DNA from: an uncultured Eubacteriales bacterium
Lineage (GTDB): Bacteria; Bacillota; Clostridia; Christensenellales; Aristaeellaceae
Direction of reading: 5' to 3'
Length of the DNA stretch: 64,000 bases
Assembly: GCA_902761755.1 (NCBI GenBank)
Contig: CACWLP010000005.1
Location: forward strand, 1 to 64,000
Every line of letters starts with the position of its first letter. Position 1 is the first letter of the stretch. The position numbers and the translations under genes are program-made. Below are positions 32,701 to 42,865 of this stretch, one piece after another. Below the pieces are notes generated by a model. That model was not told where the DNA came from and ran no database searches. It saw nothing but the letters and a program-made list of their open reading frames with translations.

Positions 32701-34239
32701 GTGCTGGCGCAAACGCTGTGCTTCGCCCTGCAGGGGGTGGACGGATTCCCCGTGCGGGTGGAAACGGACGTGGCCGGGGGCTACGTCAGTTCCTTCTCCC
32801 TGGTAGGCCTGCCGGACACCGCCGTCCGGGAAAGCCGCGACCGGGTCACCGGCGCGCTGCGCAATTCCGGCTTCGCTATGCCCACCGGGAAAATCACCAT
32901 CAATCTCTCCCCCGCCGATCTGCGCAAGGAAGGCGCGGCCTTTGATCTGCCCATCGCCGTATCCCTGCTGGCGGCCAGCCGGCAGTCTCCCCTCCGGGAT
33001 CTGGACCGGGTGCTTTTGCTGGGCGAGCTTTCCCTGGACGGGGCGCTGCGCCCGGTGCGGGGCGTGCTGTCCCTGGTGATCGCCGCTCGGCAGGCGGGCA
33101 TCACCCAGGCGGTGATCCCTGCGGACAACGCGGCGGAGGTGCAGTCCCTGACCGGGATGCTGATCTATCCCGCCCGCAGCCTTTTCGACGTGGTGGAGCA
33201 TCTGACCGGCAAAGCGCCCCTTCCCGCCCAGATCCAGACCCGCTATGAGGATCAGCTCACCGACAGCCAGCCGCTGATGGACCTTTCCCTGGTGAAAGGC
33301 CAGCAGGGCGCCCGGCGCGCCCTGGAAATCGCCGCGGCCGGCGGGCATAACCTGCTTTTCGTGGGCAGCCCCGGCAGCGGGAAAACCATGATGGCCCGGT
33401 GCCTGCCCGGCATCCTGCCCCGGATGACCTTCGAGGAGGCCTGCGAAAGCACCCGCATCCATTCGGCGGCGGGGCTGCTGCGCCCCGGCCAGGGGCTGCT
33501 CACCGAGCGCCCCTTCCGCGCCCCGCATCACGCCGTGTCCGCCCCTGCCCTGGTGGGCGGCGGCAGCGACGCAAGGCCCGGGGAAATTTCCCTGGCCCAC
33601 AACGGCGTGCTGTTCCTGGACGAGCTGCCCGAGTACGCCCCCAACGTGCTGGAAGCGCTGCGCCAGCCCCTGGAGGACGGCATCGTTACCGTGTCCCGGG
33701 TGAAGGCCCGGGCGCAGTACCCCTCCCGGTGCATGCTGGTGGCGGGCATGAACCCCTGTCCCTGCGGCTATTACGGCAGCCGGGTGCGGCAGTGCCGCTG
33801 CGGGGAATACGCCATCCGGAAATACCTGAGCCACATTTCCGGCCCGCTTCTGGACCGGATCGACCTGCAGGTGGAGGTGGACGCGGTGCCGGTGAACGAG
33901 ATCCAGTCCGCCGCCTCCGCCGAATCCTCCGCCGCCGTCCGCGCCCGGGTGCAGCAGGCCCGGGATCGGCAGCAAAAGCGCCTGGCCGCCCACGGCTTCC
34001 GCTGCAACGCGGATATGGACGCGGCGGCCCTGAAGGAGCTGTGCCCCCTGACCCGGGAAGCCCAGCAGCTGCTTTCCGCCGCGGTGGAGCGCATGGGCAT
34101 GAGCATGCGGGGCTACACCCGCATCGTCAAGGTGGCCCGCACCATCGCGGATCTGGCCGGGGAGAGCGATATTTCCCCCGCCCACATCGCCGAGGCCGTA
34201 CAGTACCGCGCCCTGGACAGCAAATATTGGGGGACCTGA
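32701..34239 (+). CDS. comM: YifB/ComM family Mg-chelatase-like AAA+ ATPase
   Basis: 512 residues. An N-terminal ribosomal-S5-like domain precedes an AAA+ core with Walker A GSPGSGKTMMAR and Walker B LFLDELPEY, then a C-terminal helical domain with a cysteine cluster (CPCGYYGSRVRQCRCGE). ComM homologues are branch-migration helicases in natural transformation. The start is GTG at 32701, with GGGGAGGTG 8 bases upstream; the frame is open further upstream without a binding site. dprA starts 1 base after the stop, so a DNA-uptake or recombination module is plausible. Confidence 0.94.
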   Translation: MLAQTLCFALQGVDGFPVRVETDVAGGYVSSFSLVGLPDTAVRESRDRVTGALRNSGFAMPTGKITINLSPADLRKEGAAFDLPIAVSLLAASRQSPLRDLDRVLLLGELSLDGALRPVRGVLSLVIAARQAGITQAVIPADNAAEVQSLTGMLIYPARSLFDVVEHLTGKAPLPAQIQTRYEDQLTDSQPLMDLSLVKGQQGARRALEIAAAGGHNLLFVGSPGSGKTMMARCLPGILPRMTFEEACESTRIHSAAGLLRPGQGLLTERPFRAPHHAVSAPALVGGGSDARPGEISLAHNGVLFLDELPEYAPNVLEALRQPLEDGIVTVSRVKARAQYPSRCMLVAGMNPCPCGYYGSRVRQCRCGEYAIRKYLSHISGPLLDRIDLQVEVDAVPVNEIQSAASAESSAAVRARVQQARDRQQKRLAAHGFRCNADMDAAALKELCPLTREAQQLLSAAVERMGMSMRGYTRIVKVARTIADLAGESDISPAHIAEAVQYRALDSKYWGT

Positions 34240-34240
34240 A

Positions 34241-35323
34241 ATGGAATTCACGAAAGACAAGCTGGCCCGCATCTGGCTGCAGTGCGCGCCCATGGGCGTG
34301 TGGAGCCGCCTGCGGGAATGGAAGGAGCACCTGGGCGGCGCGGAGCAGCTGTGGGACGTATTTTCCCCGGATTTCCATGCCCTGCTGGGGGATCAGGCCT
34401 ACGCCCAGCTGGCGGACAGCCGGAAAAACGGCTGCCGGGAGATCCTGTACCAGCTGGATTCGCTGAAGATCCGGCCGCTGTTCCTGGGGGATGGGGATTA
34501 TCCCGCCGCCCTTGCCCGGATCCCCGATCCGCCGGACGTGCTCTTCTGCCGGGGACAGCTTTTCCCGGACGGCCACGCCGCCGCGGTGGTGGGCGCCCGC
34601 AGCGCCACCCGCTACGGCCTTGCCCATGCCCGGCGCATCGCCCGGGAGCTGGCCGCCGCCGGCGTTACGGTGGTCAGCGGCCTGGCCCGGGGCGTGGACG
34701 CCGCGGCTCACGAGGGCGCCCTGGACGCGGGCGGGCATACCGTCGCCGTGCTGGGCAGCGGCCTGGGCCAGCTCTATCCCCCGGAAAACCGGGATCTGGC
34801 CAGGCGCATCCTGGAATCCGGCGGCGCCATCGTATCCGAGCTGGCGCCGGACGCTCAGCCCATATCCTATCACTTTCCCGTGCGCAACCGCATTATTTCC
34901 GGGCTCAGCGGCGCGGTGGTCCTGATCGAAGCCCGGCAGAAAAGCGGCACCCATTCCACCGTGAACCACGCCCTGAACCAGGGGCGGGAGGTATTCGCCC
35001 TTCCGGGCAGCCTGGACGCGCCGGGCAGCGAGCTGCCGCTGCAGCTGCTCAAGGAAGGCGCCCAGATCTGCACCTGCGGCCAGGACGTGCTGTCCTTCAT
35101 GGGCTGGAACGCTCCGCCGGCAGTACAGAGCACCTTCCTGCCCGACGAGGAGGAAAGCGACCCCATCCTGCGGGCCCTGGCCCTGGAGGAAAAAACCCTG
35201 GAGGAGCTGATCGGGGAAACGGGGATCCCCGCCGCCCAGCTCAGCGCCCAGCTGACTTTGCTGGAGATCAACGGAAAAATCGAACGCCGTGCCGGCCGGG
35301 CCTACGCCCGGGCCCGAGCCTGA
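34241..35323 (+). CDS. dprA: DNA-processing protein DprA
   Basis: 360 residues. A Rossmann-like core with VVGARSATRYG, VVSGLARGVDAAAHEGAL, and LGSGLGQLYPPEN is typical. A C-terminal winged-helix segment follows (about 290-355). DprA loads RecA on incoming single-stranded DNA. It lies between comM and topA, the usual topA neighbour in Firmicutes. Confidence 0.96.
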   Translation: MEFTKDKLARIWLQCAPMGVWSRLREWKEHLGGAEQLWDVFSPDFHALLGDQAYAQLADSRKNGCREILYQLDSLKIRPLFLGDGDYPAALARIPDPPDVLFCRGQLFPDGHAAAVVGARSATRYGLAHARRIARELAAAGVTVVSGLARGVDAAAHEGALDAGGHTVAVLGSGLGQLYPPENRDLARRILESGGAIVSELAPDAQPISYHFPVRNRIISGLSGAVVLIEARQKSGTHSTVNHALNQGREVFALPGSLDAPGSELPLQLLKEGAQICTCGQDVLSFMGWNAPPAVQSTFLPDEEESDPILRALALEEKTLEELIGETGIPAAQLSAQLTLLEINGKIERRAGRAYARARA

Positions 35324-35345
35324 GGAGCAATAGGAGGAAACAACC

Positions 35346-37469
35346 GTGGCAACTGCAACCAAACTGATCATCGTGGAATCCCCTGCGAAAGCCCGCACCA
35401 TTGCGAAATTCCTGGGAAGGGGGTACAAGGTGGAAGCCTCCCAGGGCCACGTCCGGGATCTGCCCAAATCCCAGCTGGGGGTGGATGTGGACCGGGACTT
35501 CTCCATGAAGTACATCACCATCCACGGCCGGGGCAAGATCCTGACGAAGATCCGCAAGGAAGCCAAGAACGCGTCCAAAATCTTCCTGGCGACGGACCCT
35601 GACCGGGAGGGCGAGGCCATCTCCTGGCACCTGGCCCAGACCCTGGATATGGACGTGGCGGCCCCCTGCCGCATCGAATTTCACGAGATCACCCAGAAGG
35701 CAGTCCAGGCCGCGCTGCAGCATCCCCGGGCCATCGACCTGAACCGGGTGGACGCCCAGCAGGCCCGCCGGGCCCTGGACCGGCTGGTGGGCTACAAGAT
35801 CAGCCCGCTTTTGTGGGCCAAGGTGAAAAAGGGCCTGTCCGCCGGGCGGGTGCAGAGCGTGGCCACCCGCCTGGTGGTGGACCGGGAACAGGACATCGAG
35901 GATTTCATCCCCGAGGAATTCTGGGACGTGAGCGTGAACGCCCTGCTGCCCAGCGCCCGGGGACGGAAAACCACCTTTGCCCTGCACCTGCAGACCCTGG
36001 ACGGCCGGAAGGCCGAGCTGCATAACGAGCAGGAGGCCCTGGAAGCCCGCCGCCGGGTGGAAAACGCCCGCTTCGCCGTGTACGGCGTCAAATACGGGGA
36101 AAAGCGCAAGCTGCCCGCGCCTCCCTTCACCACCTCCTCCCTGCAGCAGGAGGCGGGCCGCAAGCTGAATTTCACCACCCAGAAAACCATGCAGGTGGTG
36201 CAGCAGCTCTACGAAGGGGTGGACCTGGAAAACGAAGGCACCCAGGGCATCGTCACCTATATCCGCACCGACAGCGTGCGCATTTCCGACGAGGCCCTCT
36301 CCGCCGTCCGCGCCTATATTCAGGATCGCTTCGGCGAGCAGTATCTGCCCGGGGAGCCCAACGAATTCAAGGGCCGCCGCAACGCCCAGGACGCCCATGA
36401 AGCCATCCGCCCCACGGACGTGATGCGCACCCCCGAATCCATCAAATCCTCCCTGACGAAGGAACAGTTCCAGCTTTACCGCCTCATTTATTCCCGCTTC
36501 CTGGCCAGCCAGATGAAGCCCGCCCTTTACGACACCATGACCATGGATGTCAGCGGCGACGGCGTGGGGCTGCGCTTCTACGGCGAGCACAAGCGCTTCG
36601 CCGGGTTCACCAGCGTATACGAAGAAAGCACGGACGAAGTGCAGGAAGCCGCGGAGACCACCCTGCCGCCCTTCAAGGAAGGCGACCCCGTCACCGTGGA
36701 ATCCGCGGAGGCGCAGCAGCATTTCACCCAGCCCCCTGCCCGCTACACCGAGGCCAGCCTGGTGAAGACCCTGGAAGAAAAGGGCATCGGCCGGCCCTCC
36801 ACCTACGCCCCCACCATCACCACCATCATCGCCCGGGGCTACGTGATGCGGGAAAACAAGCGCCTCTTCCCCACGGAGCTGGGCAGGATGATCACCGCCA
36901 TGATGACCGAGTATTTCGGCCCCATCATGGATACCGAATTCACCGCCGGGCTGGAAGATCAGCTGGACGAGGTGGAGGAAGGCAAGGAAAACTGGCATCA
37001 GGTGCTGCGGGATTTCTATCCGCCCTTTGAAAAGATGCTGGTCAGCGCAGAGGAGCAGATCGAAAAGGTGGAGATCAAGGACGAGCCCAGCGACGTGATC
37101 TGCGATAAATGCGGCGCCCAGATGGTTTACCGGGTGGGGCGCTTCGGCCGCTTCCTGGCCTGCCCCAATTTCCCGGACTGCCGCAACACCAAGCCCATCC
37201 TGAACTACATCGACGCCAAATGCCCCCAGTGCGGCGGGCGGCTGCTGGAAAAGACCAGCCGGAAAAACCGCAAGTTCTACGGCTGCGAGCATTATCCCGA
37301 GTGCGATTTCGTGTCCTGGGAAATGCCCGTCAACGAAAAATGCGAAAAGTGCGGCAGCTATATGACGCTCAAGCGCTCCCGCAAGGGCGAAGTATGGCAC
37401 ATGTGCAGCAATGAAAAGTGCCGCCACCGGGTGGAGGTCAAGGGCCCGGAAGGCGGGGAGGAAGCATGA
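35346..37469 (+). CDS. topA: DNA topoisomerase I
   Basis: 707 residues, type IA. The Toprim domain starts at [12 protein letters not shown] with DPDREGEAI; the active tyrosine is in VTYIRTDS. Three C-terminal four-cysteine zinc ribbons ([16 protein letters not shown] and CEKCGSYM blocks) are complete. It relaxes negative supercoils. Start GTG with AGGAGG 8 bases upstream. The stop overlaps trmFO (ATGA). Confidence 0.97.
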   Translation: MATATKLIIVESPAKARTIAKFLGRGYKVEASQGHVRDLPKSQLGVDVDRDFSMKYITIHGRGKILTKIRKEAKNASKIFLATDPDREGEAISWHLAQTLDMDVAAPCRIEFHEITQKAVQAALQHPRAIDLNRVDAQQARRALDRLVGYKISPLLWAKVKKGLSAGRVQSVATRLVVDREQDIEDFIPEEFWDVSVNALLPSARGRKTTFALHLQTLDGRKAELHNEQEALEARRRVENARFAVYGVKYGEKRKLPAPPFTTSSLQQEAGRKLNFTTQKTMQVVQQLYEGVDLENEGTQGIVTYIRTDSVRISDEALSAVRAYIQDRFGEQYLPGEPNEFKGRRNAQDAHEAIRPTDVMRTPESIKSSLTKEQFQLYRLIYSRFLASQMKPALYDTMTMDVSGDGVGLRFYGEHKRFAGFTSVYEESTDEVQEAAETTLPPFKEGDPVTVESAEAQQHFTQPPARYTEASLVKTLEEKGIGRPSTYAPTITTIIARGYVMRENKRLFPTELGRMITAMMTEYFGPIMDTEFTAGLEDQLDEVEEGKENWHQVLRDFYPPFEKMLVSAEEQIEKVEIKDEPSDVICDKCGAQMVYRVGRFGRFLACPNFPDCRNTKPILNYIDAKCPQCGGRLLEKTSRKNRKFYGCEHYPECDFVSWEMPVNEKCEKCGSYMTLKRSRKGEVWHMCSNEKCRHRVEVKGPEGGEEA

Positions 37470-38764
37470 AAATCACCGTGGTGGGCGCGGGGCTGGCGGG
37501 CTGCGAGGCCGCCTGGCAGATCGCAGAGCGCGGCGTTCCCGTCGCCCTGATCGAGCAGAAGCCCCGCGCCATGAGCCCGGCCCATCATTCCCCCCTGTTC
37601 GCGGAGCTGGTATGCTCCAATTCCCTGCGGTCCGACAGAACGGTGAACGCCGTGGGGCTGCTGAAGGAAGAAATGCGGCGCCTGGATTCCCTGGTGCTCC
37701 GGGCGGCGGACGGGGCGCGGGTGCCCGCCGGGGGCGCCCTGGCAGTGGACCGGGAGCGCTTCTCCGCTTTCATCACCGACGCCCTGCGCAGCCATCCCCT
37801 GGTGACGGTGGAGGAAAAAGAAGCCACGCAGATTCCCGACGGCCCCGCCGTGATCGCCACCGGGCCGCTGACCTCGGACGCCATGGCGGCGGCCATTTCC
37901 GCGATGCCCGAAGTGCGCACCCTGAATTTTTACGACGCCGCCGCCCCCATCGTCACCGCGGAATCCCTGGATATGAGCAAGGTCTACCGCGCTTCCCGCT
38001 ACGGCCGGGGAGACGATTACCTGAACTGCCCCCTGTCCGAAGCGGAATACCACGCCTTTGTGGACGCGCTGCTTTCCGCCGAGACCGCCCCCGTTCACGG
38101 CTTTGAGGAAACGAAGGTGTTCGAGGGCTGCATGCCGGTGGAATCCATGGCCAGGCGCGGGCGCATGGTGCTGGCCTTCGGGCCGCTCAAGCCCGTGGGC
38201 CTGCCCGATCCCCGCACCGGGCGCGAGCCCTTCGCCGTGGTGCAGCTGCGCCAGGACGACGCCGCCGGAACGCTGTATAACCTGGTGGGGTTCCAGACCC
38301 GGCTGAAATTCCCGGAGCAGAAGCGGGTGTTCGGCCTGATCCCGGGCCTTCAGCACGCGGAATTTGCCCGCTTCGGCGTCATGCACCGCAACACCTTTCT
38401 GAACAGCCCCGGCCTGCTGGATCATCACTATCAGATGATCGCCCGGCCCGGCCTGTACTTCGCCGGGCAGATGACCGGGGTGGAGGGCTATGTGGAATCC
38501 GCCGCCAGCGGGCTGGTGGCGGGCGTCTGCGCCGCCTTGCAGCAGCTGGGCCGGGAAGCGCCCGATTTTCCCCGCGCCACCGCCCTGGGCGCCCTGGCGC
38601 ATTACGTGGCCGCGGACAACCGGAATTTTCAGCCCATGAACGTCACCTTCGGCATCATGGAGGGCTGGCCGGACCGGGTGCGGGGCGGCAAGCAGGCCCG
38701 ATACGAAAAAATCGCCCGGCGGGCGCTGGAAACCGTTGAAATGCTGAAGCAGCAAATTTACTGA
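37466..38764 (+). CDS. trmFO: Folate/FAD-dependent tRNA (uracil-54-C5)-methyltransferase
   Basis: 432 residues, the length of TrmFO. The FAD-binding [13 protein letters not shown] is at the N-terminus, followed by [11 protein letters not shown] and the C-terminal [16 protein letters not shown]. It makes ribothymidine at position 54 of tRNA using methylene-tetrahydrofolate. Translationally coupled to topA, as in Bacillus. The ATG at 37466 is chosen over an upstream in-frame ATG because of GGGGAGGAAGC. Confidence 0.97.
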   Translation: MKITVVGAGLAGCEAAWQIAERGVPVALIEQKPRAMSPAHHSPLFAELVCSNSLRSDRTVNAVGLLKEEMRRLDSLVLRAADGARVPAGGALAVDRERFSAFITDALRSHPLVTVEEKEATQIPDGPAVIATGPLTSDAMAAAISAMPEVRTLNFYDAAAPIVTAESLDMSKVYRASRYGRGDDYLNCPLSEAEYHAFVDALLSAETAPVHGFEETKVFEGCMPVESMARRGRMVLAFGPLKPVGLPDPRTGREPFAVVQLRQDDAAGTLYNLVGFQTRLKFPEQKRVFGLIPGLQHAEFARFGVMHRNTFLNSPGLLDHHYQMIARPGLYFAGQMTGVEGYVESAASGLVAGVCAALQQLGREAPDFPRATALGALAHYVAADNRNFQPMNVTFGIMEGWPDRVRGGKQARYEKIARRALETVEMLKQQIY

Positions 38765-38785
38765 ACCGATACGGAGGATACGCAA

Positions 38786-39319
38786 ATGACCATGAAGGGA
38801 ACCACCATCTGCGCCGTCAAAAAGGACGGCCACATCGCCATCGCCGGGGACGGCCAGGTGACCATGGGCGAGCACACCGTTTTCAAGGCCACCGCGAAAA
38901 AGGTGCGCCGGATCTACAACGATTCGGTGGTAACGGGCTTCGCCGGGTCCGTGGCGGACGCGTTCACCCTGTGCGAACGGTTTGAGGACAAGCTGACCCA
39001 GTGCGGCGGCAACCTGGAGCGCGCCGCCGTGATGCTGGCCCAGGACTGGCGGGGCGACAAGGGGCTGCGCCAGCTGGAAGCCATGCTGATCGTGGCGGAC
39101 AAAAACAGCATGCTGATCGTCAGCGGCACCGGCGAGGTCATCGACCCGGACGACGGCGTGGCGGCCATCGGCTCCGGCGGCAATTACGCCCTGGCCGCGG
39201 CCCGGGCCCTTGTGCAGAACACCGGCCTGTCCGCCAGGGAGATCGCGGAAAAGGCGCTGCACATCGCCGCCTCCATCTGCGTTTACACCAACGACAACAT
39301 CATCGTGGAGGAGGTGTGA
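38786..39319 (+). CDS. hslV: ATP-dependent protease subunit HslV (ClpQ)
   Basis: 177 residues, a proteasome-like peptidase. The double threonine that supplies the nucleophile ([10 protein letters not shown]) starts at residue 6, after MTMKG, and not directly after Met as in many HslV. Other conserved blocks: [19 protein letters not shown] and [14 protein letters not shown]. It forms dodecamers driven by HslU. GGAGG lies 8 bases before the ATG. Confidence 0.96.
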   Translation: MTMKGTTICAVKKDGHIAIAGDGQVTMGEHTVFKATAKKVRRIYNDSVVTGFAGSVADAFTLCERFEDKLTQCGGNLERAAVMLAQDWRGDKGLRQLEAMLIVADKNSMLIVSGTGEVIDPDDGVAAIGSGGNYALAAARALVQNTGLSAREIAEKALHIAASICVYTNDNIIVEEV

Positions 39320-39322
39320 TCC

Positions 39323-40726
39323 ATGAGTGAAATGAAAGCCCTGCAATCGGCCAAGCACGCCGAGCTCACCCCCCGGGAAGTGGTGCGGGAGCTGGACCGC
39401 TACATCATCGGCCAGGACGAAGCCAAGCGCGCCGTGGCCATCGCCCTGCGCAACCGTTACCGCCGCAGCCAGCTGCCGGAAAAGATGCGGGAGGAGATCT
39501 ATCCCAAAAATATCCTGATGATCGGCCCCACGGGCTGCGGAAAGACCGAGATCGCCCGCCGCCTGGCCAAACTGGTGAACGCCCCCTTTATCAAGGTGGA
39601 AGCCACGAAATTCACGGAGGTCGGCTACGTGGGCCGGGACGTGGAATCCATCATCCGGGATTTGATGGAAAACGCCGTGCGCATGGTGAAGGACGAGCAC
39701 GCCGCCCGGGTGCGCACCCGCGCCCAGGTGCTGGCCGAGGACCGGCTGGTGTCGCTGCTGATCCATCCGGCCAAGAAAACCAATCCGAACGCGAACCCCC
39801 TGGATTTCATCCTGGGCAAGAAAACCGAGCCCGAACCCTCCGAGGAAGAAAAAATCGAGATCAGCCGCCGCCGCGAGGAGGTGCGGCAGCAGCTGCGCTC
39901 CGGCGCGCTGGAAAACCATGAGATCGAGGTGGAGGTGGAGGAGGCCGCGCCGCAGTTGGAGGTGGGCGGCGCGTCCATCAGCATCGGGGATATGATGGGG
40001 GGCCTCATGCCCAAGCGCAAAAAGATGCGGCATGTGAAGATCAAGGAAGCCCGGGAGATCCTGACCCAGGAGGAATCCCAAAAGCTCATCGACGAGGACG
40101 CGGTCAAGGAGGAAGCCCTCCGGCGCTGCGAGCAAAGCGGCATCGTGTTCCTGGACGAGATCGACAAGATCGCCGGCCGGGGCGGCTCGGGCCACGGCCC
40201 GGACGTGAGCCGGGAAGGCGTGCAGCGGGATATCCTGCCCATCGTGGAGGGCAGCACCGTCAATACCAAGTACGGCCCCGTCCGCACGGATTTCATGCTG
40301 TTCATCGGCGCCGGCGCCTTCCACGTGGCGAAGGTGACGGATCTGATCCCCGAACTGCAGGGCCGCTTCCCCGTGCATGTGAACCTGAAATCCCTCACCC
40401 AGGAGGATTTCGTGGCCATCCTGACGAAAACGGACAACGCCGTTACCCGCCAGTACGCCGCGCTCCTGGAGGTGGACAAGGTGCACCTGACCTTCGAGGA
40501 GGACGCCCTGAAGGAGATCGCCCGCATCGCCATGCTCTCCAACGAGGCCGGCGAGGACATCGGCGCCCGGCGGCTCCACGCGGTGTTTGAGGAGCTGCTG
40601 GAGGACGTTTCCTTCAACGCCGGCGGCGACAGCATGCCCGACGTGTACCTGGCCATCACCGCCGATTACGTGAAAGAGCATCTCAAGGCCGCGAAAGAAC
40701 TGGATATGCGCCGGTACATTCTGTAA
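39323..40726 (+). CDS. hslU: HslU (ClpY) AAA+ unfoldase
   Basis: 467 residues. Walker A GPTGCGKTEIARRLA, the I-domain between about 105 and 240, Walker B IVFLDEIDKI, sensor residues and the C-terminal ERYIL-like tail (RRYIL) that docks into HslV are all present. Three bases separate it from hslV. In Bacillus codY follows clpY; here a cytidylate kinase gene does. Confidence 0.97.
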   Translation: MSEMKALQSAKHAELTPREVVRELDRYIIGQDEAKRAVAIALRNRYRRSQLPEKMREEIYPKNILMIGPTGCGKTEIARRLAKLVNAPFIKVEATKFTEVGYVGRDVESIIRDLMENAVRMVKDEHAARVRTRAQVLAEDRLVSLLIHPAKKTNPNANPLDFILGKKTEPEPSEEEKIEISRRREEVRQQLRSGALENHEIEVEVEEAAPQLEVGGASISIGDMMGGLMPKRKKMRHVKIKEAREILTQEESQKLIDEDAVKEEALRRCEQSGIVFLDEIDKIAGRGGSGHGPDVSREGVQRDILPIVEGSTVNTKYGPVRTDFMLFIGAGAFHVAKVTDLIPELQGRFPVHVNLKSLTQEDFVAILTKTDNAVTRQYAALLEVDKVHLTFEEDALKEIARIAMLSNEAGEDIGARRLHAVFEELLEDVSFNAGGDSMPDVYLAITADYVKEHLKAAKELDMRRYIL

Positions 40727-40742
40727 AAGAGGGGGGTTATCC

Positions 40743-41414
40743 ATGCCATTGACCATCGCCATCGACGGGCCCGTGGGCGCGGGCAAATCCACCATCTCCG
40801 ACGTGGTGGCAAAACGCCTGGGCATCCTGCATCTGGATACCGGCGCCATGTACCGGGCCGTAGGGCTGTACATGCTGGATCACCAGGTGGACATCCGGGA
40901 TGAAAAGGCCGTTTCCGGCCTGTGCGAACAGGGCTTAGTGCAGGTGGACGCCCGGTATGAGGGCGACGCCCAGCGCACGCTGCTCAACGGAGAGGACGTA
41001 ACATCCCGCCTCCGCACCCAGGAAGTGGGCGGCGCGGCGTCGGCGGTATCCCGCTATCCGGCGGTGCGCCGCATGCTGGTGCGCCGGCAGCAGGAAATGG
41101 CCCGGCAGCAGCCCATGCTGCTGGACGGCCGGGACATCGGCACCGTGGTGCTCAAAGACGCCACGGTAAAAATCTACCTCACCGCCTCCCCCGAAGCCCG
41201 GGCGAAGCGCCGCATGCTGCAGCTGCGGGAAAAAGGCGATCAGACGCCGTTTGAGGAGATCCTGGAGGAGGTCAACGCCCGGGACTGGCAGGATATGCAC
41301 CGGGAAACCGATCCCCTGCGCCAGGCGGAGGACGCCGTGCTGGTGGATTCCTCCGATCTGGACTTTGACGAAACGGTGAACGCCATTCTTTCCTTGGTGG
41401 AGGCAAAGCAATGA
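40743..41414 (+). CDS. cmk: Cytidylate kinase
   Basis: 223 residues. P-loop IDGPVGAGKSTISD, the LDTGAMYRA substrate motif and DGRDIGTVV are diagnostic. It phosphorylates CMP and dCMP. It overlaps plsC by 4 bases; cmk-plsC is a frequent Firmicutes pair. Confidence 0.97.
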   Translation: MPLTIAIDGPVGAGKSTISDVVAKRLGILHLDTGAMYRAVGLYMLDHQVDIRDEKAVSGLCEQGLVQVDARYEGDAQRTLLNGEDVTSRLRTQEVGGAASAVSRYPAVRRMLVRRQQEMARQQPMLLDGRDIGTVVLKDATVKIYLTASPEARAKRRMLQLREKGDQTPFEEILEEVNARDWQDMHRETDPLRQAEDAVLVDSSDLDFDETVNAILSLVEAKQ

Positions 41415-42073
41415 GCACAGCGGAAAACAAGAAAACGGAAAAAAAGCCCGTGGCCCCCGATAAGGAGCGCACGTTCCTCTATACCGGGGCGCGCTTACTG
41501 GCGGCGGTATTGTTCGACGTGCTGTTCCCCCTGCGGTATCACAATAAAGAGCGCTATCAGCTCGACGCGCCCTTCATCGCCATGTCCAACCATCAAACCT
41601 GGCTGGACCCCCTGATCCTGGCCAAGCCCTGCAAAAAGTACGAGCTGCGGTTCGTGGGCAAAAAGGAACTGGTGAAGAACAGATTCGCCAAATGGGTGCT
41701 GGGCAAAATGCACATGATCACCGTGGACCGGCACCATACCGATATGGCCGCCATGCGCCAGATCAGCCGGGTGCTCAAGGACGGCTACGTGCTGGGCATC
41801 TTCCCCGAGGGCACCCGCCATCTGCCGGATCTGATGAGCGAGATCGAATCCGGCACCGCCTTCATGGCCCTGCGGGCCAACGTGCCGCTGCTGCCGGTGT
41901 TCATCGACGGGAAGCCCAAATTCCTGCGCCGGCGCCACGTGTACGTGGGCGAGCCCATCGATATTTCCGATCTAAGGGAACAGGGCTACGACGCCGCGGT
42001 GGTGGAGCAGGTGAACGAGCGCATCCGCTCCACCTTCCTGGACATGCGCGCCCGGGCCCACGGTGAAAAATAA
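41411..42073 (+). CDS. plsC: 1-acyl-sn-glycerol-3-phosphate acyltransferase
   Basis: 220 residues. The acyltransferase HX4D motif is NHQTWLDP and the substrate block FPEGTRH follows. One hydrophobic stretch near the N-terminus (about 22-40) suggests membrane association. It makes phosphatidic acid. Coupled to cmk. Confidence 0.93.
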   Translation: MSTAENKKTEKKPVAPDKERTFLYTGARLLAAVLFDVLFPLRYHNKERYQLDAPFIAMSNHQTWLDPLILAKPCKKYELRFVGKKELVKNRFAKWVLGKMHMITVDRHHTDMAAMRQISRVLKDGYVLGIFPEGTRHLPDLMSEIESGTAFMALRANVPLLPVFIDGKPKFLRRRHVYVGEPIDISDLREQGYDAAVVEQVNERIRSTFLDMRARAHGEK

Positions 42074-42083
42074 AGGAGGCCCC

Positions 42084-42560
42084 ATGGCTTATTCGATCCG
42101 CCGGGCAGCTCAAACCGATATCCCCCGGCTGCTGGAGCTGCTCACCCAGGTGGACATGGTGCACCATCGGGGCCGGCCCGATCTGTTCCGCGGCCCGGCC
42201 ACCAAGTATTCCGCCGCGGAGCTGGAAGGCTTGCTCCGGGACGGCGCCCGCGCGGTCTTCGTCTGCACGGAGGAGGACAGCCGAGTGCTGGGCCACGCCT
42301 TCTGCGAATTCCGTCAGATCACGGATTCCGCGGTGCTTGCCCCCGTGCGCACCCTGTATATCGACGACATCTGCGTGGACGAAGCCTGCCGCGGCCGGGG
42401 CGTGGGCAAGGCGCTGTACGAGCGCGTCCTGGCTTTCGCCCGGGAAACGGGCTGCCATAACGTGACGCTGAACGTATGGGCCTTCAACGAAGGTGCCCTG
42501 CGCTTCTACGAATCCTGCGGCATGAAGCCCCAGAAGATCGGCATGGAGACGGTTTTATAA
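42084..42560 (+). CDS. GNAT-family N-acetyltransferase
   Basis: 158 residues with the acetyl-CoA loop CRGRGVGKALYERV near residues 99-112 and the closing NEGALRFYESCGMKP. Substrate unknown; it may modify a protein or small amine. AAAGGAGG lies 6 bases before the ATG. Last plus-strand gene of the long cluster; a family hairpin follows its stop by 10 bases. Confidence 0.88.
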   Translation: MAYSIRRAAQTDIPRLLELLTQVDMVHHRGRPDLFRGPATKYSAAELEGLLRDGARAVFVCTEEDSRVLGHAFCEFRQITDSAVLAPVRTLYIDDICVDEACRGRGVGKALYERVLAFARETGCHNVTLNVWAFNEGALRFYESCGMKPQKIGMETVL

Positions 42561-42570
42561 AATTTTTAAT

Positions 42571-42614
42571 GTGGGGGGAACCGCTCTTTGGAACCAAAGA
42601 GCGGTTCCCCCCAC
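42571..42614 (+). repeat. 3'-end hairpin family, copy 5 (after the acetyltransferase gene)
   Basis: A perfect 20-bp stem, 42571-42590 with 42595-42614, with loop GAAC. The tail GCCCCCTTCCGAGAAAGC follows at 42615-42632. Confidence 0.85.
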
Positions 42615-42715
42615 GCCCCCTTCCGAGAAAGCATTCTGGGAGGGGCTTTTTATGGGATCATACTGATTTTCGTCGAAGAGTTTCTTCGTAAAGGATGAAA
42701 TGAGAGCAAAAAGTC

Positions 42716-42849
42716 GTTTCCGGGCGGGCCAGCTACGCTGGGCGGGCTGTGCGCAAAGCGCACAGCAAAAAGCCGGGCAGCATCTGCCGTCCGGCTTTTC
42801 TTTGCCCGGAAACTCGCTTGGCGTGTTTCAGGGCTGCGTAAAGCCCTGA
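42716..42849. repeat. Cloverleaf intergenic element, copy C (short form)
   Basis: P1 42716-42725/42804-42813 (10 bp) encloses P2 42729-42733/42737-42741, P3 42746-42754/42758-42766 (9 bp) and P4 42768-42776/42791-42799. P6 is 42828-42835/42842-42849. P5 and the lead hairpins are absent. P1-P3 are nearly identical in sequence to copy A. It begins 17 bases past the stop of the minus-strand phosphoribosyltransferase gene. With copy 5 of the hairpin family it fills the 305-base gap 42561-42865. Confidence 0.75.
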
Positions 42850-42865
42850 CGTTTCTCCCTCCGCC

